Below, in pieces: positions 13,671 to 20,945 of a stretch of 25,810 bases of DNA. This stretch comes from a virus. The translations under genes were made by a program, and so were the position numbers. The DNA lies in IMG/VR virus record IMGVR_UViG_3300017987_000330, positions 1 through 25,810 of that record; one strand, given 5' to 3'. Position 1 is the stretch's first letter. Each line of letters starts with the position of its first letter. The notes under the pieces are model-generated. The model was not told the origin of the DNA. It did not search any database and worked only from the letters and a program-made list of their open reading frames with translations.

Positions 13671-14530
13671 CCCGGAGAGAGCAGGCATATAACCGGCGGC
13701 TCAAGGAGCTGATCAAAAAGACGGACAGGCTCGCGGATAGAGAAGTCGAAAAGGTGCTGGGATTTCTCGAGCAGGCAAGGTCCGAAGTGGCGGCCCGGGT
13801 CGCATCGACCGAGTGGCAGGCGCATTACATCCCGGAGCTCAAGGAGGCTGTTGAAAGGGCGATCGAGGCATTCAGGCAGCGGTATTCGGCAGGGCAGAAA
13901 GAGGGTCTGGCCAACATCTGGAACGCCGGAATAGACAGTATCGACGCGCCGCTTCAGTATGCCGGGATCAGAAGCGGCGCCCCCGAGATATCGCGGACCG
14001 TGCTCGAGGTGATGCAGGGATATTCCGCCGATCTGATCAACGGGCTCTCATCGGATGCGGTCAAGAAGATCAACAGCGAGCTCGTTCTCGGCGTGATGGG
14101 CGGAAAAACGCCCTATGAGACCATGAAGGCGATCGGCCGGAGCCTGGACGAAAAGAGCGTATTCAAGAGCCTGGGTCATAGGGCCGAGGCCATCACGCGC
14201 ACGGAGATGGCCCGCGTGAACAGCGCGGCCCGGGAGGCCCGGATGCAGGCGACGGCGGAGGCCGGCACCGAGCCTGCCATGAAGTGGCAGAAGAAATGGA
14301 TCGCATCGGGCAAGGCGCACCCCAGGGAAAACCATGCGGCACTTGATGGCAAGATCGTGGATGTCAACGAGGATTTTCCGGGGGGCATCCCCTACCCGCA
14401 TGCACCGGGGCTTCCGGCCAAGGAGGTCGTCCAGTGCGGCTGAACGCACGTGCTGACTTCTCCGGACTGGGAGGAGCTGCCCAAGACATGGGAGGCGGTG
14501 CCTTACCAGGAGCGGGCCATTTATGATTAA
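13667..14530 (+). CDS. F-like head morphogenesis protein with in-frame UGA (possible Sec)
   Basis: A Mu F/SPP1 gp7-type head morphogenesis protein. The ORF proper stops at TGA 14441-14443 after 258 residues, ending KEVVQCG. Family members normally continue there with a Cys (CxC motif). Reading TGA as an amino acid adds 28 codons (THVLTSPDWEELPKTWEAVPYQERAIYD) to TAA 14528-14530, for 287 residues. The core features are present: 'AEAITRTEMARVNSAAREARM' and 'PRENHAALDGKIVDVNEDF...PYPHAPGLPAKEVVQC'. The codons after TGA look fully coding. A hairpin at 14457-14476 has SECIS-like placement. A selenocysteine reading is inferred; a point nonsense mutation from TGC is the alternative. Confidence 0.75.
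14457..14476 (+). promoter_or_regulatory. SECIS-like hairpin downstream of the in-frame UGA
   Basis: CTTCTCC (14457-14463) pairs with GGAGGAG (14470-14476) over 7 bp with one wobble, closing the 6-nt loop GGACTG. The stem starts 13 nt and the loop 20 nt after the UGA. Known bacterial SECIS elements (such as E. coli fdhF) place a short hairpin with G in the first loop positions at about this distance. No bulged U as in fdhF is seen. Function is inferred from geometry. Confidence 0.4.
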
Positions 14531-14554
14531 CAGTCTATGAAGGAGGTAAAGGTA

Positions 14555-14899
14555 ATGACAGAGCAAGTGAAGCCAAATGGCGGGGGACAGGGAAAAGAAG
14601 AAGAGCAGCCGAAAAATATGCCGGGGAACCAGGGCGGTCCGGAGAGCACCAACACCGGAGATTTCAAGGGCCTGATCGCCGAGGCCTGCCGGGCATACGG
14701 CATCGACAAGAAGTTCGTGCTCTCTTCGCGCATGGACGGCGATGCGGCGATCATTGTGACGCAGGGCGGCGCCAAGGTGCAATACCGGAAGGGCGACGAG
14801 GTGGAAAAGCTGAGCCCGATCCGGGTAACCGGGGTCAATCCGGAAAACGAAAGGCGCAAGCCTGTGGCCGGCAAAGGAAGCCGGCACGCCAAGAAATAA
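14555..14899 (+). CDS. Conserved-looking phage protein ahead of the capsid gene, unknown function
   Basis: A 114-residue protein. The first 40 residues are low-complexity (Gly, Gln, Glu, Pro, Asn). The C-terminal half is a compact domain, 'LIAEACRAYGIDKKFVLSSRMDGDAAIIVTQGGAKVQYRKGDEVEKLSPIRVTGVNP', ending in a basic tail (RKPVAGKGSRHAKK). ATG 14555 is chosen because the strong AGGAGGT (14541-14547) lies 7 nt before it; the in-frame ATG at 14537 lies upstream of that site. A basic tail could bind DNA, but the role is unknown. Confidence 0.6.
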   Translation: MTEQVKPNGGGQGKEEEQPKNMPGNQGGPESTNTGDFKGLIAEACRAYGIDKKFVLSSRMDGDAAIIVTQGGAKVQYRKGDEVEKLSPIRVTGVNPENERRKPVAGKGSRHAKK

Positions 14900-14920
14900 A
14901 ACCACCGGGAGGGTTTTTCT

Positions 14921-17395
14921 ATGCTGTATACGAAAAAAAAGCCGCCCGACTGGCTCAAGAACCTGCCCAAGGGCGCGATCGGTATCGGGGTCGAGGTGTT
15001 CAACAATGTATTTGGTGATACCAAAGACGAGGACCGGGCAAGACGCGCGGCCTGGGCGGCGATAGAGGCCAAGTACAAAAAAGGAGAGGACGGCGAATGG
15101 CGGGCGAAAGAGGCCATGACCGGTGCGGAGAGGAGCCACCCTATCCGGTTCAGGGCCGCCCGGCAGGTGGACGAACAGGGCCTGGTGTGGGAAGCGATAT
15201 TGATCGCGCCGGGGCTGAGTTCCGGATACCCACGATTTTACTGGACAGACGAGGTCTTGTCCGCTGCGGCCGGTGTGTTCCAGGGCGTGGACATCAACGC
15301 CTATGAGCTGACCGCGGATTTTTTCACCCACCTTCCTATTCCCAACCTCGAGATCCTGGATGATGTCAAACGGTACCTGGTGGCCAAGAAGGTGGGCTGG
15401 GTCGAGAAGACCTGGTGGGCCGAGAGCGAAGGCATCAAGGCGACCATCCGGTTTTTCAAGGAGGCCGCGTGGCTGCCCAAGATGATCCAGCAGGGCATGA
15501 ACCAGGGAAACAGCGAGGTCCTGGGCTTATCGATCGATGCAAGAATCCAGGGCATGGAGGTCGTAGTGGACGACTTCTCCGTGGTCTGGGTCACAAAGAT
15601 AGTGTCCGCAAGCAGCGTGGACGTGGTGACATATCCGGCTGCAGGCGGGAAGTTTATCCGGGCCGTTGCGGGCCTTGGCAAAAACCACAAAGGAAAGGAG
15701 ACGATCATGGATAGAGAAGAGCTTCTTAAGTTAATCGAGGAGTCCCGGCCGGAATTGCTCGAGGGCAAAGACAGGGCCGCGCTCAGCGATGATGAGATCA
15801 AATCGCTGGCCCGCATGGCAATGGAAAAGCCCAAGACAGACGATGGCGGGGACAAGAAGGGCCCTGTGAAGGATCCGGCCGACGGCGGGGATAACGGTGA
15901 CGGCACAAAAGATCAGCGTGCCGCGCAGGCGGCCCAGCCCAAACCTGTAACCCAGGAGGACATTAACAAGGCCATCAAGGATGCCACAGGCGCCCAGGAG
16001 AAACGGGCCGCATGCGGCCGCATGCTCGATGAGGCATTGAGCGCGGACGATAAGCTCCCGCCGAATATGGCCAAGCGGATCCGCAAGCAGTTCGAGGGCA
16101 AAGTGTTTACCCGGGAGGAGCTGGATGCCGGCATCAAAAATGAGAAAGAATACCTGGCCGCCATGAGCGGACCCAGCCTGGACCTGGGCGACCAGACGCG
16201 GATCAATGTCGGTTATCGGAGCCTGGACAAGGCCCAGATGGCCGTAGATCGCATGTTCGGGCTTTCCAGGGACGATATGGTTATGTGCGCCCGGCTGGAC
16301 AGACTGGATCACAAGCCGTTTTTCGAGGACATGCGCGCGGCCCAGGACTATGACAAGTTCGACGAAGTGCCGCCCTTCAGGGGCCTCCGGGAGATGTATG
16401 AATTTTTCACCGGTGATTCCGAAGTAACCGGCCGGTTCAACCACAAGGCGCTCTCAAAGGACCTTCGCGCGGCACAGGATATCACCAGCGCGACGTTTTC
16501 CTATGTGCTGGGGAATACGCTCTCCAGGCGGCTCGTGCGCGACTATCGCGAGATCAACTTCCAGGAGGACCTGCTCATCTCCATCCGCAAGCCGGTCAAG
16601 GATTTCCGGCAGCAAGAGGCCGTGATGGTGGGTTATTTCCCTGATCTTGCCACGGTGGACCCGGAGGCCGCGGATTATGACGAGATCTCCGGCGTGACCG
16701 ATGAAGAGTCTACCTACGCGCTCATCCAGAAAGGTAATATCCTGACCATCACCCGGAAGACCATCATCAACGATGACATGACGCTCATCGACCGGCTGGT
16801 GAGACGGCTGGGGCGGACCGCCAGGCGGACGCACGCCAAGTATGTATGGGCGTTTTTCACGGCAAACGCCAACTGCTCCGACGGGACCGCATGGTTTACC
16901 TCCGGGCATGGCAACCTGACTACGTCCGCGCTCGCGTTTGCGACAGCCCTGGCTGCCTATCAGGCCCTGGCCAAGATGACCGAGAAGGATTCCGGCGAAA
17001 GGATCGGCATGCTGGACGACCCGAACCTCAAGCCGACCCTGGTCTATCCGATCGATCTTATCGCAACCGCGGAACAGATCATAAACGACGATGATTATTT
17101 CTCCTCGAACGATCTGACCACCAAGACCAGGAATCCGGTCAAGGGCAAGATCAAGGGCGCAATGGTGTCCCTGCTTACGGATACCAACAACTGGGGCCTC
17201 CTGATGCCGCCGAGCGAGGTGGACATGGTGGAGATGGGCTACCTCAACGGCCGAAGTGAACCGGAGATGTTCGTGGCCGACACCCCGCAGAGCGAGCAGG
17301 TATTCGTGGCTGACAAGATTCGCCACAAGATCCGGCACGAGTATGCCGGCGCGCTGGTGGACTTCAGGAGCGGCTACGGCGGCGTGGTGGCATAA
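14921..17395 (+). CDS. ChaB-protease-scaffold-major capsid polyprotein
   Basis: An 824-residue single ORF that appears to join four parts. Residues 5-62 resemble ChaB (LPKGAIGIGVEVFNNVF...RARRAAWAAIEAKYKKGEDGEW). Residues about 75-255 look like a prohead protease (ILIAPGLSSGYPRFYW, LGLSIDA with candidate Ser, and 'SSVDVVTYPAAGGKF'). Residues about 263-430 are charged, Lys/Asp/Gly/Gln-rich and scaffold-like. Residues about 440-824 are a major capsid domain, with 'GNILTITRKTIINDDMTLIDRLVRRLGRTARR' and 'HEYAGALVDFRSGYGG'. Maturation would need cleavage between scaffold and capsid. The ribosome site GGGAGG precedes ATG 14921. An internal strong start at 15707 likely supplies most capsid protein. 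Domain limits are estimates. Confidence 0.85.
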   Translation: MLYTKKKPPDWLKNLPKGAIGIGVEVFNNVFGDTKDEDRARRAAWAAIEAKYKKGEDGEWRAKEAMTGAERSHPIRFRAARQVDEQGLVWEAILIAPGLSSGYPRFYWTDEVLSAAAGVFQGVDINAYELTADFFTHLPIPNLEILDDVKRYLVAKKVGWVEKTWWAESEGIKATIRFFKEAAWLPKMIQQGMNQGNSEVLGLSIDARIQGMEVVVDDFSVVWVTKIVSASSVDVVTYPAAGGKFIRAVAGLGKNHKGKETIMDREELLKLIEESRPELLEGKDRAALSDDEIKSLARMAMEKPKTDDGGDKKGPVKDPADGGDNGDGTKDQRAAQAAQPKPVTQEDINKAIKDATGAQEKRAACGRMLDEALSADDKLPPNMAKRIRKQFEGKVFTREELDAGIKNEKEYLAAMSGPSLDLGDQTRINVGYRSLDKAQMAVDRMFGLSRDDMVMCARLDRLDHKPFFEDMRAAQDYDKFDEVPPFRGLREMYEFFTGDSEVTGRFNHKALSKDLRAAQDITSATFSYVLGNTLSRRLVRDYREINFQEDLLISIRKPVKDFRQQEAVMVGYFPDLATVDPEAADYDEISGVTDEESTYALIQKGNILTITRKTIINDDMTLIDRLVRRLGRTARRTHAKYVWAFFTANANCSDGTAWFTSGHGNLTTSALAFATALAAYQALAKMTEKDSGERIGMLDDPNLKPTLVYPIDLIATAEQIINDDDYFSSNDLTTKTRNPVKGKIKGAMVSLLTDTNNWGLLMPPSEVDMVEMGYLNGRSEPEMFVADTPQSEQVFVADKIRHKIRHEYAGALVDFRSGYGGVVA
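15707..17395 (+). CDS. Nested in-frame scaffold-capsid protein from an internal start
   Basis: ATG 15707 is codon 263 of the polyprotein and lies 6 nt after AAAGGAG (15694-15700), a stronger ribosome site than expected by chance inside a gene. The product would be 562 residues (MDREELLKLIEESRPELLEG...), that is scaffold plus capsid without ChaB and protease. In Mu the scaffold Z is nested in-frame in protease I, and in lambda Nu3 is nested in C. Such an arrangement would give many capsid chains per protease chain. The internal start is predicted, not shown. Confidence 0.6.
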   Translation: MDREELLKLIEESRPELLEGKDRAALSDDEIKSLARMAMEKPKTDDGGDKKGPVKDPADGGDNGDGTKDQRAAQAAQPKPVTQEDINKAIKDATGAQEKRAACGRMLDEALSADDKLPPNMAKRIRKQFEGKVFTREELDAGIKNEKEYLAAMSGPSLDLGDQTRINVGYRSLDKAQMAVDRMFGLSRDDMVMCARLDRLDHKPFFEDMRAAQDYDKFDEVPPFRGLREMYEFFTGDSEVTGRFNHKALSKDLRAAQDITSATFSYVLGNTLSRRLVRDYREINFQEDLLISIRKPVKDFRQQEAVMVGYFPDLATVDPEAADYDEISGVTDEESTYALIQKGNILTITRKTIINDDMTLIDRLVRRLGRTARRTHAKYVWAFFTANANCSDGTAWFTSGHGNLTTSALAFATALAAYQALAKMTEKDSGERIGMLDDPNLKPTLVYPIDLIATAEQIINDDDYFSSNDLTTKTRNPVKGKIKGAMVSLLTDTNNWGLLMPPSEVDMVEMGYLNGRSEPEMFVADTPQSEQVFVADKIRHKIRHEYAGALVDFRSGYGGVVA

Positions 17396-17456
17396 AGACA
17401 CGGCCTGACATGATTTGACACGAACTGACAACAGCCAAAAAAAGGGAGGTTTTGAA

Positions 17457-17939
17457 ATGAAAAGATCAAGAGGCATAACGCTGCTGTCTCTCATAACGCT
17501 CGTTGCATTCGTAGCGATTGCCGTGTTTGCAACGCAATGTGCGGCAGCCGAGTACTGGAAAAACAAATATGTGCGGTTTTCCGCCACGGCCGGGGAGACA
17601 TTGGCGACCGGCGATACTGTTTGCATTAAAGGCTCCGATGGCAAGGCCTATAAGGCGGACGCAAACAGCTCCAGCCTGAGGCCTGCGGTGGGCATGATCG
17701 GCAAGGGAGGCGCGGCGAATACGACCGTTGAAGTCATCCCGCTCGGCGTTCTTGCGGGCCAGACCGCCATATCGCCGGGGGCACGGCTTTTCCTTTCGGA
17801 GACGGCGGGTGCACTTACGACCACTGCGCCAACAAATGCCCAAGCTATGGGTTTCGGCGCGTCTGTAGTGTCCGCCAGTTCGACAACGGATTATTTTATC
17901 AGCATCATGATCCCGACCAGTTCGGGGGCCGGATATTAG
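17457..17939 (+). CDS. DUF2190-like capsid decoration protein with N-terminal signal peptide
   Basis: A 160-residue protein. Residues about 33-110 (WKNKYVRFSATAGETLATGDTVCIKGSDGKAYKADA...RPAVGMIG) match the DUF2190/head-decoration beta-rich fold commonly encoded after the major capsid. Unusually, it starts with a classical signal peptide: basic MKRSRG, hydrophobic LSLITLVAFVAIAVFATQ, then CAAA before EYW, a good signal peptidase I site. ATG 17457 follows AAAGGGAGG (17441-17449) at about 7 nt, so the signal belongs to the protein. The function of exporting a decoration protein is unclear. It ends in TAG, in the same frame as the next gene. Confidence 0.65.
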   Translation: MKRSRGITLLSLITLVAFVAIAVFATQCAAAEYWKNKYVRFSATAGETLATGDTVCIKGSDGKAYKADANSSSLRPAVGMIGKGGAANTTVEVIPLGVLAGQTAISPGARLFLSETAGALTTTAPTNAQAMGFGASVVSASSTTDYFISIMIPTSSGAGY

Positions 17940-17942
17940 CCG

Positions 17943-19025
17943 GTGAGGCTTTATCGTCCCATACTGCTTGCGGCCGTGCCGGGCCTGGTGTTCTGCATCG
18001 TGCCAGTGCCCGGCATCAGCCTGCGGCTTTCGTTTCAGCTGGCATCCATATGGCTGGCTGCGGCGGTATTTACGTCCGTGCTCACAAGCTGGTGGTGGAG
18101 AGCGTTTTTCGTGCTGGCGCTCGCCCAGGCGGTCTCCGAGGCGCCGGCACTACATGTTTACATGCCGCTCCTGATGATTGCCGTCTTTCTGGCGGCAGCC
18201 CAGGGATTCAGTAAAATCAGGCATGTTCAGGTCATGAACGCCATGCGTGTCGCGGCATTGATGCTCACCGCATGGATTGTCCTGCAAAGGCTCGGCGCTG
18301 TAACAGATTTCAATATGGGGAACCAGGTGGCGGGGCCTTTGAATGCCGACGCGGCGGGGGTATTTCTGGCCCTGTGCCTGCCGGCATTTATCCGTTACGG
18401 GCTGATCCCCCTGGCGGCAGTTGTCGTAATCGGCCTGTTTTTATGCGCCTCTACGACCGCCATGATTGCAGCATCAACGGGCATTGTTTTTTTTATATTC
18501 TTATGGAGATGGCCGGGGGTAACGGATTCCGGCGGTCGCTTCGCCATAAGGGCGATATCCTTAATGGTCGTGATAGCCGGCATGATGGTCTTCTTTCAGA
18601 TTTTCGACCCCATTGAAAACACGCTGCAGTGCCCCAGATGGCAGGCCTGGAAGCACATCGCATGGTCTTTCCGGTCCGAGGCGTTCGGCAGGGGGCTCGG
18701 ATCTTTTCAGGATATATTTCCGCTGCTGATCTCGGGAGACGCGCGGCTTTCTTCTATGGGCTGGTGGAAGCATGCGCATAACGAGTATCTGCAGGCCGCA
18801 TTCGAGATGGGGCTCCAGGTAATGGTCCTTATCGTCGCCTACCTTCTGGCCTTCGGCTATCGCGCCTGGCAAATAAGAAAGTCGCTTTCCCGGGAACAAT
18901 GTACTGTGATCGCCGGCATTACTACGCTGGCAGTATCGTGCCTCGGCTGGCATACGTTTCATGTCGCACCATTGGCGCTCCTGGGGGTTGCCTGGCTGGG
19001 CCTGGCACATAGGGAGATAATATGA
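17943..19025 (+). CDS. O-antigen ligase/polymerase-like membrane protein
   Basis: A 360-residue protein with about nine or ten hydrophobic segments. The periplasmic-loop motif 'FGRGLGSFQDIFP...WWKHAHNEYLQAAFEMGLQ' (HAHNEYL at 277-283) is the signature of the WaaL/Wzy (O-antigen ligase) family. Such enzymes join or polymerise surface polysaccharide at the periplasmic side of the inner membrane. In phages, related genes change host serotype and block re-infection. Placement inside the head operon is unusual. The start is GTG 17943 with no clear ribosome site; TAG CCG separates it from the previous ORF in the same frame. Its stop overlaps the next gene (ATGA). Confidence 0.75.
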   Translation: MRLYRPILLAAVPGLVFCIVPVPGISLRLSFQLASIWLAAAVFTSVLTSWWWRAFFVLALAQAVSEAPALHVYMPLLMIAVFLAAAQGFSKIRHVQVMNAMRVAALMLTAWIVLQRLGAVTDFNMGNQVAGPLNADAAGVFLALCLPAFIRYGLIPLAAVVVIGLFLCASTTAMIAASTGIVFFIFLWRWPGVTDSGGRFAIRAISLMVVIAGMMVFFQIFDPIENTLQCPRWQAWKHIAWSFRSEAFGRGLGSFQDIFPLLISGDARLSSMGWWKHAHNEYLQAAFEMGLQVMVLIVAYLLAFGYRAWQIRKSLSREQCTVIAGITTLAVSCLGWHTFHVAPLALLGVAWLGLAHREII

Positions 19026-19726
19026 GCACGTTATTTGATTATACCGAGGCCATAGAGGTCCTGGCACCGGGCGAGCACCCGGTGGATGAGGCCAAGCTGC
19101 AGACGGCCAGGGAAAAGGCCGTGGCCAGGGCGATGGATGCGCACTCCAGGCACAAGCCGGTGGTCGTGGTGGAGGACGTCGACGGCGACGGCGGCTTTGA
19201 TTATGCGCTCTCAGGCCTTGCCTCCTGGGAGGACAACTTCAGCGTGATCCGCCAGGTAGAATACCCGGTCGATGACGACGATGAAACACCGGGAATCCTG
19301 GAGGACAATGAATGGGCAATTTATGAAAAACCTTCCGGCCGGGTCCTGAGAATGGTCTCCAGCACGCCGCAGACCGGTGAGAGCATCCGGGTGACTTATA
19401 CGGCGCGGCATGCCTGCACGGTATCCGACTGCTCGGTGGATGCCGGCGACGAAGAGGCGGTGCAATCCTTGGCTGCGAGTTTTTTCTGCCGGATCCTATC
19501 GGCCATGCATGCCCAGGATCAGGACTCCACGATCGATGCGGACAGCGTGGACCATGCCGGAAAGCGCCGTGAATACGAGGCCCTGGCAAAGACCTATCGC
19601 GGCGAGTATTACAACCACATGGGCATCAAGGAAGGCCGGCCCAAGCCGGCCAGCCACACCCAGGACCAGGACGTGGACTATCCCTGGGGTCAGGACCGGC
19701 TGACCCATCCCCGGCGGAGAAGGTAA
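19022..19726 (+). CDS. Head-tail connector-like protein
   Basis: A 234-residue protein at the position of the Mu gp36-like adaptor, after the capsid genes. The pattern 'VVVEDVDGDGGFDYALSGLASWEDNFSVIRQVEYPVDDDDETPGILEDNEWAIYEKPSGRVLRM' is beta-rich, and 'VTYTARHACT...EEAVQSLAASFFCRILSAMHAQDQDSTIDADSVDHAGKRREYEALAKTYRGEY' is helical. The latter is typical of phage head completion proteins with an HK97 gp6-like helical part. The C-terminus is polar. Assignment rests on order and on this pattern. Confidence 0.6.
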   Translation: MSTLFDYTEAIEVLAPGEHPVDEAKLQTAREKAVARAMDAHSRHKPVVVVEDVDGDGGFDYALSGLASWEDNFSVIRQVEYPVDDDDETPGILEDNEWAIYEKPSGRVLRMVSSTPQTGESIRVTYTARHACTVSDCSVDAGDEEAVQSLAASFFCRILSAMHAQDQDSTIDADSVDHAGKRREYEALAKTYRGEYYNHMGIKEGRPKPASHTQDQDVDYPWGQDRLTHPRRRR

Positions 19727-20226
19727 TGGAAACCGAGGTCATTTACAACATCACCGAGGTGCGCGAGCTCGCAAGGCGCTACCCTGAGCTGGTCCGGCAG
19801 GAAAGCCGGCGGGTCATGGACCTTATCGTGCGCCGGCTTGAAAAGGACGTGGTGGAGGGAACCCCTAAGGGCGTGGGTGGCCAGGCGGGCCTGGCGGGAT
19901 CCACCCAAGGCGAGGTCGTTATGTTCGGGCAGTCCGTCCGCGGCATGGTGGGCCAGCCCCTGGAATACGGCGAGGTCGTGGAGCTCGGAAGACGGCCCGG
20001 AAAGGCCATGCCGCCGGTGGAGCCGATCGCGCTCTGGGCCAGGTCAAAGCTGGGCGTGCCCGCTGATGAGGCGAAATCCGTGGGCTTTGCCATCGCCCGG
20101 AAGATCGCGGAGAAGGGTTTTGAGGGTGCGCATATGTTCGAGAAGGCCTGGAACAGGAACGAGGCCTGGATCCAGTCGCAGCTTGGAACCATTCCGATGC
20201 GCGTACAACGGAGGCTTTCCGCATAA
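19726..20226 (+). CDS. HK97 gp10-like tail completion protein
   Basis: A 166-residue protein. 'LEYGEVVELGRRPGKAMPPVEPIALWARSKLGVPADEAKSVGFAIARKIAEKGFEGAHMFEKAWN' matches the HK97 gp10-like family, which includes the 'GRRPGKxPP' loop and the 'AxxIARKIxxxG' helix. These proteins complete the head-tail junction or tail end. The start overlaps the previous stop by 1 nt and the stop overlaps the next start by 1 nt, in keeping with a tightly coupled structural operon. Confidence 0.8.
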   Translation: METEVIYNITEVRELARRYPELVRQESRRVMDLIVRRLEKDVVEGTPKGVGGQAGLAGSTQGEVVMFGQSVRGMVGQPLEYGEVVELGRRPGKAMPPVEPIALWARSKLGVPADEAKSVGFAIARKIAEKGFEGAHMFEKAWNRNEAWIQSQLGTIPMRVQRRLSA

Positions 20227-20708
20227 TGGCGCTGTCATCGATCATCAGCGAGGCAAAGAACGTATTCGAGGGCGTGACCGGCCACGGCATTGTCCATGAA
20301 TACGAGCGATGGTCCAAGAACTGGTCGACTCTCTTGAATCTTTTCAAGGACTCAAATAGCAGGATCAACGGGCTGACCATATCACGGAAGGGCACGGCGC
20401 AGCGGCAGGCGACGATCGGCGAGGTGGAAAAGGCGCATGTGCTGCGTATCCAGGCGGTCTATGGGCTCAATGACGCGGATGGGTCCGAGACGACATTCCA
20501 GTCGCTCCTAGAGGACTATGTGGCGGCGTTCAATGACGATGACAACAAGACCCTGAACAATACATGCCTGACCATCGATCCGGACTGGGGGCCGATGGAA
20601 AATGCGGTGGGCCTGCAGATCGATGACGTGACCACGCGGATATTCGGGACGGTTCTCTGTCATCATGCGGACATGAGGCTGTGCGCCATAGAAACAATCA
20701 GCGTTTAA
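20226..20708 (+). CDS. Tail terminator-like or neck protein
   Basis: A 160-residue protein in the place of the tail terminator (between gp10-like protein and tail tube). It shows alternating strand and helix segments: 'ERWSKNWSTLLNLFKDSNSRINGLTISRKGTAQRQATIGEVEKAHVLRIQAVYGLNDADGSETTFQSLLEDYVAAFND' and a closing 'VGLQIDDVTTRIFGTVLCHHADMRLCAIETI'. This is compatible with a gpU/Gp37-like fold. Assignment is by order and general pattern. Confidence 0.6.
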   Translation: MALSSIISEAKNVFEGVTGHGIVHEYERWSKNWSTLLNLFKDSNSRINGLTISRKGTAQRQATIGEVEKAHVLRIQAVYGLNDADGSETTFQSLLEDYVAAFNDDDNKTLNNTCLTIDPDWGPMENAVGLQIDDVTTRIFGTVLCHHADMRLCAIETISV

Positions 20709-20720
20709 GGAGGCGATGTT

Positions 20721-20945
20721 ATGTTTACACTCAAAAAGGGGGCCGAGTCTTTCCAGGTGGTGGACGGACCGCTTGCCGGCAAAAGATATGTGAGGGGCAA
20801 GGCATACAAACAGGTGCCGCCGGAAGAGAGGGCCAAGTTTGAAGAGATAAAGCCGCCCGAAGCCAAAGACAAAAAGGCGGCGCCTTCAGGAGCAAAGGCC
20901 CAGGCTCCGGACAAAGAGAGCTCGAAGGGAGGGGATAAACCATGA
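20721..20945 (+). CDS. Small basic protein before the tail tube gene, unknown function
   Basis: A 74-residue protein. The first half (MFTLKKGAESFQVVDGPLAGKRYVRGKAYKQVPPEERAKFEEI) could be a small beta-domain; the second half is Lys/Ala/Pro-rich and probably disordered. The strong AAGGAGG at 20708-20714 supports ATG 20721. It overlaps the tail tube start by 4 nt. Small proteins of this type are often found at this position in Mu-like phages. No function is assigned. Confidence 0.6.
   Translation: MFTLKKGAESFQVVDGPLAGKRYVRGKAYKQVPPEERAKFEEIKPPEAKDKKAAPSGAKAQAPDKESSKGGDKP

Noticed and set aside
14048-15331. 427-codon open frame on the minus strand
   Set aside because: It lies opposite the F-like and capsid genes and is rich in Arg, His, Leu and Pro without any recognisable domain. 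It is a shadow of GC-rich coding on the + strand and lacks a ribosome site.
16454-17644. 396-codon open frame on the minus strand
   Set aside because: It runs opposite the capsid domain, whose sequence is convincing, so it is a codon-composition shadow.
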